This document shows, in pieces, positions 54,150 to 62,646 of a DNA stretch of 64,000 nt. The stretch covers positions 182,171 to 246,170 of the forward strand of contig NZ_LMSJ01000005.1 of the NCBI RefSeq assembly GCF_001428105.1, written 5' to 3'. Positions within the stretch are counted from its first letter, which is position 1. Every line of letters starts with the position of its first letter. The position numbers and the translations under genes are program-made. Source of the stretch: Paenibacillus sp. Soil766. GTDB taxonomy: Bacteria > Bacillota > Bacilli > Paenibacillales > NBRC-103111. The notes under the pieces are model-generated. The model was given only the letters and a program-made list of their open reading frames with translations. It ran no database searches and was not told the DNA's origin.

Positions 54150-54288
54150 AAGTCGACCTCTTCCTTAAAATGTACACGTTTATTCTCTTGGTACAAATTA
54201 GTTTACCACGCAGTTATTCCCGAGGGAAGGTAGGAGATTTTGTCGAAAGATTTCTATTGAATCTTAAAGAAAAAACAGATAGGATAAT

Positions 54289-54315
54289 ATTAATAAATTA
54301 AATTGATTTATTAAT
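54289..54315. promoter_or_regulatory. Predicted ROK-repressor operator, copy 2
   Basis: ATTAATAAAT-N7-ATTTATTAAT, perfect 10-bp arms, between the divergent repressor and importer genes. Apart from this, copy 3 and the cre site, the gap 54150-54462 holds no gene. Confidence 0.7.
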
Positions 54316-54325
54316 TCAGTGTAAA

Positions 54326-54340
54326 ATGTAAACGCGATCA
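54326..54340 (+). promoter_or_regulatory. Predicted cre site before the third importer
   Basis: ATGTAAACGCGATCA deviates from WTGNAANCGNWNNCW at one position only (G at the eleventh base). It lies between the two ROK operators, so glucose repression through CcpA would add to specific repression. Confidence 0.55.
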
Positions 54341-54419
54341 TAATACGTGAAACCGCTAGTTTTAACATATCCCTTATAAAACAATAATAATCGCCAAACA
54401 ATTACACTGTATTCTTAAT

Positions 54420-54446
54420 ATTAATAAATCAATTTTATTTACTAAT
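54420..54446. promoter_or_regulatory. Predicted ROK-repressor operator, copy 3
   Basis: ATTAATAAAT-N7-ATTTACTAAT, one mismatch between arms, same spacing as copy 2. It ends only 17 bases before the start codon of the binding-protein gene, so bound repressor would block transcription or its start. Confidence 0.7.
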
Positions 54447-54462
54447 TTGAGGGGGATCAAGT

Positions 54463-55908
54463 ATGAGAAAGAATTTTGCAAAGCTGACGGCTCTAAGTCT
54501 GACGGTTGCCATGTCCGGTTCCTTGCTGGCGGCATGCAGCAGCGGTAACACACAGCAAAATCAGGTAGCCCAGACCCAACCGAGCGCATCAGCGGAGGTT
54601 TACGAAAACGGTTTGTCGAAGAACGAGAAAGTAACTCTGAAGGTCGGATTTTTCATGGGTGGTTACGGGCGCGAATGGTTCGACTATGCTATCAAATCAT
54701 TCACAACTAAATACCCGAACGTTTCATTCGATATAACGGCATCGGCAGATATGAAAAACACTATTCAAACAAAGATTGCAGCAGGCAACGATAACGATAT
54801 GTTCGACATCTTTAACACAGCACCGACGTCAGGAATTGTTCCACTGGCTGAAGCCGGAAAACTTGAACCCTTGGATGATTTATTCAATAAGAAGCTTCCA
54901 GACGTACCTGATAAAACGGTTAAGGACATGATCTTGCCGGGAATGTTTGAATCGTTCACCAGAGTCAACGGTAAAGTATACGAGTTCACTACAGCCAGTT
55001 CGTTCGGTGGATTGTTCTACAATAAGACTCTGTTCGAGAAGAACGGTTGGAACCAAACTCCACGAACATGGGCTGAATTTAACGACCTTCTCGCAAATAT
55101 CAAGAAAACCGGAGTCACTCCAATTACATTCCCGGGTATTCATCCAAACTATCACGACTGGGCCTTCGGAGATGCCAAAGTATTTGAATTGGCAGATATG
55201 AAAGGCGGCGCGGATAAGTACATTGAAAATTTCAAAACTTATACGGGGCCACAATACACATCACCTGAAAGTATAGAACATTGGAACCGTCTTTATGAAA
55301 TGGGCAAGAAGGGATATTTCCCAGAAGGTTTACCTGCTTTAACGCATACCCAGTCCCAGATGCAGGTGATTCAAGGACAAGCTGCGATGGTATCGACAGG
55401 AAGCCACGTAGAGAATGAAATGAAGAAGTCGACACCTGAAGACTTCAAATGGGGCTATATGGCGGTTCCGTTCGTCGAAAACAAAACCCAAAAAATTTGG
55501 ATTAAAAGCGGCATTACAAACTTCAACTATATGTGGGCAGGCAAACCGGAATTAAACAAGAAATGGTCCAAGGAGTTTATAGTCTGGTTGATGACGCTAG
55601 AAAACCAACAATTCGCGGCTGAAAAATCAGGGGCTCTCCCGATGCGTAAAGATTTAATCGACAATTCCGCAAATGTTGCAAAACTTTCGAGTTCAGCTCA
55701 AGCAATTTTGAAGTACATTAAGGAAACAGAGGCACGGACATATAAAGCGCACAGAACCGTCAGCATCTCGGATCCGAACATGGTCAAAGCGACAAAGGTT
55801 AGAGACGAAGCGATTACGAAAATCGTTTTGGGCAAGCAGGATCCGAAACCAATGCTTGAAGAAGCGGAGGCCCTACTCCAGCAAGCTGTTAAAGCCCAGA
55901 AGAAATAA
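54463..55908 (+). CDS. Extracellular sugar-binding lipoprotein (CUT1) of the ROK-controlled importer
   Basis: The 481-residue lipoprotein (lipobox LAAC) has the family-1 solute-binding fold, with KVGFFMGGYGREWFDYAIK near the start and typical C-terminal helices. GAGGGGGATCAAG precedes the ATG. Two ROK operators and a cre-like site lie directly upstream. It is followed by two permease genes. The substrate is unknown; the downstream dehydrogenases suggest a sugar, sugar acid or cyclitol. Confidence 0.9.
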   Translation: MRKNFAKLTALSLTVAMSGSLLAACSSGNTQQNQVAQTQPSASAEVYENGLSKNEKVTLKVGFFMGGYGREWFDYAIKSFTTKYPNVSFDITASADMKNTIQTKIAAGNDNDMFDIFNTAPTSGIVPLAEAGKLEPLDDLFNKKLPDVPDKTVKDMILPGMFESFTRVNGKVYEFTTASSFGGLFYNKTLFEKNGWNQTPRTWAEFNDLLANIKKTGVTPITFPGIHPNYHDWAFGDAKVFELADMKGGADKYIENFKTYTGPQYTSPESIEHWNRLYEMGKKGYFPEGLPALTHTQSQMQVIQGQAAMVSTGSHVENEMKKSTPEDFKWGYMAVPFVENKTQKIWIKSGITNFNYMWAGKPELNKKWSKEFIVWLMTLENQQFAAEKSGALPMRKDLIDNSANVAKLSSSAQAILKYIKETEARTYKAHRTVSISDPNMVKATKVRDEAITKIVLGKQDPKPMLEEAEALLQQAVKAQKK

Positions 55909-55916
55909 ACAGAACG

Positions 55917-55947
55917 AGCGGGGAGGAATTCCTCTCCGCTTTCATTT
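55917..55947 (+). terminator. Intra-operon hairpin after the binding-protein gene
   Basis: AGCGGGGAGG (55917-55926) pairs with CCTCTCCGCT (55931-55940) around an AATT loop, with a T-rich tail. It is probably a leaky terminator or mRNA stabiliser, since the permease genes follow at once. Confidence 0.6.
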
Positions 55948-55968
55948 CATAATAGGAGTTGACTTCCC

Positions 55969-56913
55969 TTGTCCGACTCGGTATTGAAAGCCCAGCAAAC
56001 TCCACCTCGAAAAATGGGGATGGATAAAGCGAAAACACAAAAATGGATATTTTTAACCTTAGCCATCACCCCGCCCTTCGGCGGATATTTACTGTTTACG
56101 CTATTTCCGAATATATTATCGATCTACTATGCCTTCTTAGATTGGGATGGACTCACAGACCCCAAGTTTATCGGGCTCAAGAACTTTGCTGCTGCTCTTC
56201 AGGATGAGTATGTCTGGCGTGCACTCGGCCATAACTTGATATTTATGATAACGGTTCCGGCATTGGTTGTACTCATTTCTTTGCTTTTAGCCTATTTGGT
56301 TACGAACAAATCATATTTCGAGAACAAATTCCTTAAAGTGCTGTTTTTCTTTCCGAATGTTCTGTCGATCGTTGTGGTCGCTCTTTTGTGGGCATTCATC
56401 TACGATGGGACTTACGGCTTGCTGAATGGAGCACTCCAGCTTATCGGAATTGACATGAAGAACTTTTACTGGCTGGGCAGCGAAAGCACGGCGATCTGGG
56501 CACTCATCCCGCCATGGGTGTGGGGAGGCGTAGGCTTGTACGTAATTATTTTCGTCAATGCTATGACGGCTATTCCCAAATCACTATATGAATCGGCCAT
56601 TCTGGAAGGCGCCGGCCATATGACACGCTTGTTTCAGATCACTATTCCACTGATTATGTCGGTCGTGCGCGTAAGTGTGCTATTTCTCATTATAAGTACA
56701 CTGAAAACCTTTGAACTGATATTAATCATGACAAATGGTGGCCCGTCCGGGTCGACGGATGTGATTGGCCTATATATGTTTAACCTGGCATTTGGAAACG
56801 AGTACATTAACTACGGTTACGCATCAGCGGTCGGAATGATCTTGTTCGTCATCCTGGTTACGGCCAAGCTGCTTATGGACAAATTTTTGCCGAACCGGGG
56901 AGTCGAGTTCTAA
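55969..56913 (+). CDS. ABC sugar importer permease (CUT1, first) of the ROK-controlled system
   Basis: TTG start at 55969 after ATAGGAG (55952-55958). The 314-residue protein has six hydrophobic segments and the EAA-type loop LYESAILEGAGHMTRLFQIT. It pairs with the next permease. As in the other two CUT1 systems of this window no ATPase is encoded, implying a shared MsmX-type ATPase. Confidence 0.9.
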   Translation: MSDSVLKAQQTPPRKMGMDKAKTQKWIFLTLAITPPFGGYLLFTLFPNILSIYYAFLDWDGLTDPKFIGLKNFAAALQDEYVWRALGHNLIFMITVPALVVLISLLLAYLVTNKSYFENKFLKVLFFFPNVLSIVVVALLWAFIYDGTYGLLNGALQLIGIDMKNFYWLGSESTAIWALIPPWVWGGVGLYVIIFVNAMTAIPKSLYESAILEGAGHMTRLFQITIPLIMSVVRVSVLFLIISTLKTFELILIMTNGGPSGSTDVIGLYMFNLAFGNEYINYGYASAVGMILFVILVTAKLLMDKFLPNRGVEF

Positions 56914-56948
56914 TTATTACTTGTTCAAACGTAGGGAGTGGATTTTGG

Positions 56949-57785
56949 TTGAAAGAAAAAAGGACACTTATGGACGTGATTTGGCGTCTGGTTTTGTATA
57001 GTTGGTCATTAACGATACTTTTCCCGCTGGCATGGGTTTTTTATGAATCCTTGAAGACCAACCCGGAATTTTTCAAGGATATATGGGCCCTTCCCAAACA
57101 AGCGCAATGGTCGAATTATGTCACTGCCTGGACCGAATATGGCTTCGGCCAATCCTTGTTAAATACACTTTATTATGTGGGCGGAAGCCTTGTAGTAAGT
57201 CTCTTTTTTACTACACTTAATGCCTATGCGCTGACAAGGATGGAATTCAAGGGAAGGAGCCTCATTTGGGGCGTGATCATGCTTTCGTTATTCCTTCCCG
57301 GCATTAATGCCCTGGTTCCTCAATACGTAATCATGCGGGAATTGCATTTAACGAACAGTCTGACGGGTTTGATTTTGTTGTCCGCCTTAGGGGAAAGTGT
57401 ATTCTACTTGATGCTTCTGGGAGGCTTTATGAAGTCGCTGCCCAAGGATATGGAGGAGAGTGCGCATATGGACGGCGCTTCGATCTTTCAAGTTTTTTGG
57501 CGGGTCATAGTACCCCTTTCTACACCCGGGATTGTTACCGTAGCCATCTTCAAATTCCTCGGATATTATAACAACTTTATGGGCCCGTTCATCTACTTGA
57601 GCGATCCGGAAAAATATACGATTGCGGTGCAAATGTATCAAGCTAACAAAATGATGGAGTATACTACGGACTGGGTTACCTTGTTTGCGGGTGTAACGAT
57701 TGCGATGGTCCCTTCCATCATTGTGTTTATATTCTTCCAGAAGCTGATCATGCAGGGTGCAACATTAGGTGCGGTTAAGGGCTAG
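56949..57785 (+). CDS. ABC sugar importer permease (CUT1, second) of the ROK-controlled system
   Basis: TTG start at 56949 behind GTAGGGAGTG. The 278-residue membrane protein carries the EAA loop DMEESAHMDGASIFQVFWRV and the C terminus GATLGAVKG. It completes the importer and is followed 47 bases later by the second ROK gene. Confidence 0.92.
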   Translation: MKEKRTLMDVIWRLVLYSWSLTILFPLAWVFYESLKTNPEFFKDIWALPKQAQWSNYVTAWTEYGFGQSLLNTLYYVGGSLVVSLFFTTLNAYALTRMEFKGRSLIWGVIMLSLFLPGINALVPQYVIMRELHLTNSLTGLILLSALGESVFYLMLLGGFMKSLPKDMEESAHMDGASIFQVFWRVIVPLSTPGIVTVAIFKFLGYYNNFMGPFIYLSDPEKYTIAVQMYQANKMMEYTTDWVTLFAGVTIAMVPSIIVFIFFQKLIMQGATLGAVKG

Positions 57786-57832
57786 GTAGAGAGTAAAGTG
57801 ATAGCGATAGGAAGGAGCTGTCTTGTGCACAA

Positions 57833-59005
57833 ATGAACGAGAACACAAGCAGTAAATGGCTGAAGTCTGTGAATCAGCAAAAGGTGCTTCGATTGATTTA
57901 CGCAGAAGGGCCGATCTCCCGGGTAAATCTGGCGGAGAAAACGGGACTGACTCCGCAGACGATTACGAATATTGTAAACAGACTGCTTAGAGAAGATATT
58001 TTGCAGGAAAATGTTCCGTTGGAGAATGGGGTGGGCCGCAAGCCCGTTCCAATTGTCGTCAAAAGCGGAAATTTATTCGCCATCGGGATCGAGGTTGCGA
58101 TCAAATACGTGCGTGGTACACTGGTGGATTTCCGGAATGTACAAATCTGCGAAGTCACGGAAACGATGTATTCCGGTGGTAATGAAGACCATGATGAGAA
58201 TAAGGTTGAGTGCATCGTTAAGGTGATCGACCAGCTGATTAAACGGGTGCCAAAGATGAACCAGCTCAAAGGCATTGGATGTAGTATCCAGGGGCTGGTC
58301 GATTCCACGGACGGCGTCGTGCTGCTTTCTTCCGGTCTGCATTGGCGGAATTTCCCGCTAAGGGAAAGGCTGGAGCAGCATTATAACCTGCCGGTCTATC
58401 TGGAAAATGATGCGAACTTGCTTGCGCTTGTGGAAAATTTGAACGGAAGCCTGACTGCTTCGAATCATAACTTGACAGTAAAATTGGATTATGGCATAGG
58501 TGGAGCTCATGTGATGAACAAGCAACTGAATTCGGGGGCCGGACATGTTGCGGGCGAGCTAGGGCATTGTAAAACATTCTTCGGCACCGAAGCCATGCCG
58601 TGCCACTGCGGAGCCAAGGGCTGCCTGACTACGCTGGTCTCTGGAAGCGGAATGAAACGCAACCTGGGATTTACGCTGGAGGAATTCGGGCATCGGATTC
58701 GGGAAGGGGATCCGGTTGCGGGGGAGTGGCTTGCAAAGATGGCCGAGGCGGTAAGCACCGCTTTAAGTAACTTGATTACCTTCTTGAACCCGGATCATGT
58801 ATTGTTTACCGGCAAGGTGCTGGACCATGCGGGAAACTATCTGATGGACCCGCTTAGAAAGCGTATTCTGGAGAACATTCCGGAATCCTGCCGTAAGGTC
58901 CGACTTCTTCGGCTAGAGCAGACACCGGACGATTCGGTTCTGGCTGCTGGACTGGTCATGAACCGGTTCTTCGACGTTCCGCCGATACATTTATCCGTCA
59001 TTTAA
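57833..59005 (+). CDS. ROK-family transcriptional repressor (XylR/NagC type), second copy
   Basis: A 390-residue paralogue of the regulator at 52977-54149, with the winged helix SRVNLAEKTGLTPQTITNIV, LENDANLLAL and the zinc motif CHCGAKGCL; the kinase ATP motif is missing. The ATG at 57833 has GGAG about 15 bases upstream, which is a weak fit, but no better in-frame start was found. It lies inside the importer/dehydrogenase operon, so it probably controls its own transcription. The two repressors have almost the same recognition helix and may bind the same operators while answering to different ligands. Confidence 0.92.
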   Translation: MNENTSSKWLKSVNQQKVLRLIYAEGPISRVNLAEKTGLTPQTITNIVNRLLREDILQENVPLENGVGRKPVPIVVKSGNLFAIGIEVAIKYVRGTLVDFRNVQICEVTETMYSGGNEDHDENKVECIVKVIDQLIKRVPKMNQLKGIGCSIQGLVDSTDGVVLLSSGLHWRNFPLRERLEQHYNLPVYLENDANLLALVENLNGSLTASNHNLTVKLDYGIGGAHVMNKQLNSGAGHVAGELGHCKTFFGTEAMPCHCGAKGCLTTLVSGSGMKRNLGFTLEEFGHRIREGDPVAGEWLAKMAEAVSTALSNLITFLNPDHVLFTGKVLDHAGNYLMDPLRKRILENIPESCRKVRLLRLEQTPDDSVLAAGLVMNRFFDVPPIHLSVI

Positions 59006-59043
59006 AGGGGGTTAAGGCTGTTTTGCGAAAAGGAGAATCCTGG

Positions 59044-60024
59044 ATGAAGATTGCTGTAATCGGCTGCGGTACAATGGGCCGTACTCATGGGGCCGAATGG
59101 ATTAGAATGCCCGGAATTGAGCTTGTCGGTGTGTGTGATGTGCAGGAAGAAGCAGCTCGGGCGCTTGCCGGGAGGTTGGAGACAAAGGCTTTCTCCGATT
59201 TCGATCAATTGGTGTCGGAGGCCTGTCCGGAGGTGTTAGACATCTGCTTACCAACTCATATGCATAAGGAATTTGTTCTCAGGGCTGCCCGTCTCGGGAA
59301 GCATATCATATGCGAGAAACCATTCGCCTTGTCGCTCGAGGAAGCGGATGAGATGGCTGCTGTCTGCGAGCAGCAGGGAGTAAGGCTGTTCATCGGTCAT
59401 GTGGTGCGCTTCTTCCCAAGCTATACCGATATTCGCCGCAAGGCTGCAGATGGAGTAGTCGGAAAGCCCGGAGTGCTGCATACAAGACGGATGGGCGGTA
59501 ATCCGGGTGTTTCCAAGACTTGGTATACCAATAGCGAGATGAGCGGAGGAGTAATCCTCGACCTAATGATTCACGATATTGATTTTGCTCAAAGCATCTT
59601 CGGGAAGGCCGTATCCGTGTATGCAATGAACCGTAGGCACGAAGGACTCGACTACGCACTGGCAACCCTGCGTTTTGAAAATGGCGGGATTGCGCATCTC
59701 GAGGGTTATTGGGGATTTCCGGGCCCTTTCACGACGAGCGTGGAACTGGCCGGCAGTGGAGGGGTCATCCGCTTTAACAGTGAGGAAGCCGTTTCGCTCA
59801 AGATGTTCAAAGTAAATAACAATTTGTCTGAGACCCCTGCTCTCCCGCTTCCTAAAAGCCCTTCTACGTATAATCCATATTACTTGGAGCTCGCTCATTT
59901 CGTGGAATGTCTGCAGACCGGCGCCGAGCCCGACATAACGATCGCTGACGCTCGGAGTGCGCTACAGACGTGCCTTGCCTCGATTGAATCCGCTGCAACA
60001 GGTCGTCGAGTACGTATACAGTGA
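59044..60024 (+). CDS. Gfo/Idh/MocA-family oxidoreductase, first
   Basis: ATG 59044 follows AAAAGGAG; an upstream TTG at 59023 is less likely. The 326-residue protein begins MKIAVIGCGTMGRTHGAEW with the NAD(P)-binding GxGxxG motif and has the catalytic-type EKP motif (CEKPFALSLEEADEM) and the C-terminal GGVILDLMIHDID pattern. Members oxidise or reduce sugars, inositols and sugar acids. The pairing with a second member 30 bases downstream suggests two consecutive steps, or an oxidation and re-reduction, on the imported compound. The substrate cannot be read from the sequence. Confidence 0.9.
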   Translation: MKIAVIGCGTMGRTHGAEWIRMPGIELVGVCDVQEEAARALAGRLETKAFSDFDQLVSEACPEVLDICLPTHMHKEFVLRAARLGKHIICEKPFALSLEEADEMAAVCEQQGVRLFIGHVVRFFPSYTDIRRKAADGVVGKPGVLHTRRMGGNPGVSKTWYTNSEMSGGVILDLMIHDIDFAQSIFGKAVSVYAMNRRHEGLDYALATLRFENGGIAHLEGYWGFPGPFTTSVELAGSGGVIRFNSEEAVSLKMFKVNNNLSETPALPLPKSPSTYNPYYLELAHFVECLQTGAEPDITIADARSALQTCLASIESAATGRRVRIQ

Positions 60025-60053
60025 TGAATAGGGACAAGAAGGGGAGAGACGCA

Positions 60054-61076
60054 GTGCCTGAATTAACGAACGTTGTAAAGATAGGTATGATCAGCTTCGC
60101 TCATGGGCATGCTGCCGGCTTCTATCGCCAGCTCCAGAGGCTACCGGGAGCGAAGGTAATGGGCATAGCGGATGACAATTATGCCCGGGTGGAGCCGTAT
60201 TTGCAGGAGGATGCCGAAATCCGTTATTTTGCGGATTACCGTGAGCTTCTTAGCAGCGGCTGTGATGCGGTGGTCATCTGCTCGGAGAACGTTCATCATG
60301 CCGAGCTCACGATTTCCGCAGCGGAGGCTGGAAAGCATGTGCTGTGTGAGAAGCCGCTTGGCTTGAACGTGGAGGAAATGGAACAGATGGTAGCTGCCTG
60401 CGAGAAGAACGGAGTCCAGTTGATGACAGCGTTTCCCTGTCGCTTCCTCCCTGCAGTTGTGCAGGCCAAGGCAGCGATCGACAGGGGCGAGATTGGCGAG
60501 GTTATTGCAGTGAAAGGCTCGAACCGAGGCACCATACCGGGAGGCTGGTTCATTAATCCTGCGCTATCGGGTGGAGGCGCCTTACTTGATCATTCCGTTC
60601 ATGTCATGGATCTGCTCAACTGGATGTTGGATAGTCCTGTAACGGAGGTGTACGCTGAAGCAGCGACCCTTTTTCATGAGATTCCAGTGGATGACGCCGG
60701 AATACTGCACGTGAAGTTTGCGAACGGAGCTTTTGCTTCGATCGATACCAGCTGGTCGCGCACGAAGTCCTTCCCTTACTGGGGCGATGTTACGATGGAG
60801 ATTGTAGGAACGAACGGCCTGCTTTCCGTTGATGCCTTTGGCCAGAAGAGCGAAGTCTACAGCGACGAGAGAATGAGAGCCCAGTGGAGCCACTGGGGAG
60901 ACGATATGAACCGCAGTCTGGTGCAGGCTTTCATCGATGCGATTAGCAGCAACAGGGAAGTGCCGATTACCGGCAAGGACGGCCTTCGGTCGGCTGCTGT
61001 TGCTGCAGCGGCTTACGAGTCGATTCGCCTGGGTGAGCCGGTTACTTTGGATGAAAGCGGACGAGTGAAGGCTTAA
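60054..61076 (+). CDS. Gfo/Idh/MocA-family oxidoreductase, second
   Basis: GTG 60054 is preferred because GGGGAGAG at 60040-60047 precedes it; GTG 60021 is the alternative overlapping the first enzyme. The 340-residue protein lacks the usual glycine-rich start in exact form (KIGMISFAHGHAAGF) but has CEKPLGLNVEEMEQM and GGALLDHSVHVMDLL, typical of the family. It is clearly diverged from the upstream enzyme, so it probably has a different substrate or cofactor. It is the last gene of this tight group; no strong terminator is seen in the 185 bases after it, which contain no gene. Confidence 0.88.
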   Translation: MPELTNVVKIGMISFAHGHAAGFYRQLQRLPGAKVMGIADDNYARVEPYLQEDAEIRYFADYRELLSSGCDAVVICSENVHHAELTISAAEAGKHVLCEKPLGLNVEEMEQMVAACEKNGVQLMTAFPCRFLPAVVQAKAAIDRGEIGEVIAVKGSNRGTIPGGWFINPALSGGGALLDHSVHVMDLLNWMLDSPVTEVYAEAATLFHEIPVDDAGILHVKFANGAFASIDTSWSRTKSFPYWGDVTMEIVGTNGLLSVDAFGQKSEVYSDERMRAQWSHWGDDMNRSLVQAFIDAISSNREVPITGKDGLRSAAVAAAAYESIRLGEPVTLDESGRVKA

Positions 61077-61261
61077 CAGGAAATATGCTGTCGCAGAAAC
61101 CCGAGTGCCGGAAACGTGCCGAGGAGGGCGACTAAGTTACATGCGGCAGAAACCGGACGAATCAGCTCAGACAGTAGGTTTGGTGTTGAAGGGCACTTTT
61201 GAAGTGCCTGTCTACAGCCAGTTGCTGTAATCGGAAAGAGAGCGCGGAGGAGATCAAGGGA

Positions 61262-62029
61262 ATGTCTGAATATAAATTGTTGGCTTTGGATATGGATGGT
61301 ACGCTGCTTACCGACGATAAGCAGGTGACGGAAGAAACGAAGAAGTGGCTCTGGAAAGCTGTGGACAATGGGGTAACCGTGATGTTCGCTACAGGTCGGG
61401 GAATGCAGACCGCAAGCTCTTTTTGGGAGGAGCTGGAGCTCGATTCGCCAATGGTTCTGTTGAACGGAGCGGAGATTTGGGAAGGTCCGAACAAGTTAAT
61501 GGCTCGCACCCATTTGCCCCGAGAAACCGTTCGCCGGCTGCATGAGCTGGCTCTCAGGGAAGATGCGCATTTCTGGGGATATTCCGTGGAGAGCCTGTCT
61601 GGCCAGGGCAATTGGAGCGAAGAGCTGTTCGAAACGGATTGGATGAAATTCGGCATGATGCATGACGATTTGGGGGTTGTGGCGCGTATCCGCGAGGAGT
61701 TGCTCGGCTGGGGCGAGTTGGAGATTACCGCTTCCGCTCCAGTCAATGTGGAGATCTCCGTCAAGGGGATCACGAAGGAAAGCGGCGTGAGGGAGGTTTG
61801 TCGGTTGCTCGGCGTCGAGATGGCGCAGGTCTTGGCGGTCGGCGACAGCGAGAATGATATTTCGTTACTACGGGCGGCTGGGCTAGGAGTGGCGATGGGC
61901 AATGCTGAGGAGCAGGTCAAGGTGATCGCTGATGCCGTCACAGCGTCCAACAATGAGGACGGCGTCGCCAAGGCGGTGCAAAAATTTATTTTTGGTCTGG
62001 ACATAGCCGAGTTCCGGTCAATTGTATAA
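61262..62029 (+). CDS. Cof-type HAD phosphatase
   Basis: ATG 61262 gives 255 residues beginning MSEYKLLALDMDGTLL, the HAD motif I with nucleophile Asp10; GCGGAGGAG lies upstream. Motif IV is VGDSENDISLLRAAGLGVAMGNA (shown in part as GDSENDISLL), and a C2b-type cap lies between them. Such enzymes remove phosphate from sugar phosphates or flavin precursors. A function in the ROK-controlled pathway, or in general phosphate-ester house-cleaning, are both possible. Confidence 0.9.
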   Translation: MSEYKLLALDMDGTLLTDDKQVTEETKKWLWKAVDNGVTVMFATGRGMQTASSFWEELELDSPMVLLNGAEIWEGPNKLMARTHLPRETVRRLHELALREDAHFWGYSVESLSGQGNWSEELFETDWMKFGMMHDDLGVVARIREELLGWGELEITASAPVNVEISVKGITKESGVREVCRLLGVEMAQVLAVGDSENDISLLRAAGLGVAMGNAEEQVKVIADAVTASNNEDGVAKAVQKFIFGLDIAEFRSIV

Positions 62030-62100
62030 GGGTTCTGCGAGCTAGGGGTACTAAAAAAGCCTATGACTAAGACCACAGCCAGAAAGGAAATAGGAATGCT

Positions 62101-62474
62101 ATGAACAAACCGATGATTATTGCACACCGTGGGGCCAAAGGAATAGCACCAGAAAATACACGTACTGCCTTACGGCTTGGGTTAAACCAGGGATGCGAAG
62201 GGATTGAGCTTGACGTTCATTTGAGCGTCGACGAAGAAATCGTCGTGTGCCATGATACGATTTTAGATCGGACTACTATCGGGAAAGGTCTTGGCTTCAT
62301 CCTTATTTTCAAATGTTGGATGCCGAGGATGTGCTGAGGGCGACAGATTGCGGTCTTTATGTCTACCCTTATACGGTCAACGAAGAAAAAGATTTGCTGA
62401 AGTTAACTGATTTGGGGGTTTCGGGCATCATTACGGATTTCCCTTACAGGCTGAAAGCTTTGTTGCAAGACTGA
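62101..62474 (+). pseudogene. Broken glycerophosphodiester phosphodiesterase gene (internal deletion and frameshift)
   Basis: AAAGGAAATAGGAATGCT leads to ATG 62101 and the GDPD start IIAHRGAKGIAPENT, with GIELDVHLSVDEEIVV, i.e. the catalytic HRG and the ELD motif. After about residue 62 the frame runs into unrelated sequence and stops at 62337. The C-terminal part of the enzyme resumes in another frame from about 62297 (HPYFQMLDAEDVLRATD, later GVSGIITDFP) to the stop at 62472-62474. Roughly the middle half of the usual 240-residue enzyme is missing. The product is presumably inactive. Intact, it would have cleaved glycerophosphodiesters. Confidence 0.85.
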
Positions 62475-62500
62475 GATTCCCTGTAATAACTTTCTATGCG

Positions 62501-62525
62501 AAAAGCCCCGGTTCCCGGGGTTTTA
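62501..62525 (+). terminator. Hairpin terminator
   Basis: CCCCGG (62506-62511) pairs with CCGGGG (62515-62520), flanked by AAAAG and TTTTA. It follows the broken phosphodiesterase gene. Confidence 0.7.
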
Positions 62526-62646
62526 CTTTCATTTATTTGGGCTAGGCAAGGTGAAACCCCTGACTGGATTCGTCCCACGTGCAGGGAGTGTGTGAAACTT
62601 CGAAGAATGGTAAATATACATCATGGTTTATGGAAGGAATGGCAAT

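Noticed and set aside
61162..62127. Long open frame of 321 codons on the minus strand
   Set aside because: It lies antisense to the HAD phosphatase gene, which has clear family motifs and a ribosome binding site. The minus-strand product is low-complexity Ser/Thr/Pro-rich and resembles no family.
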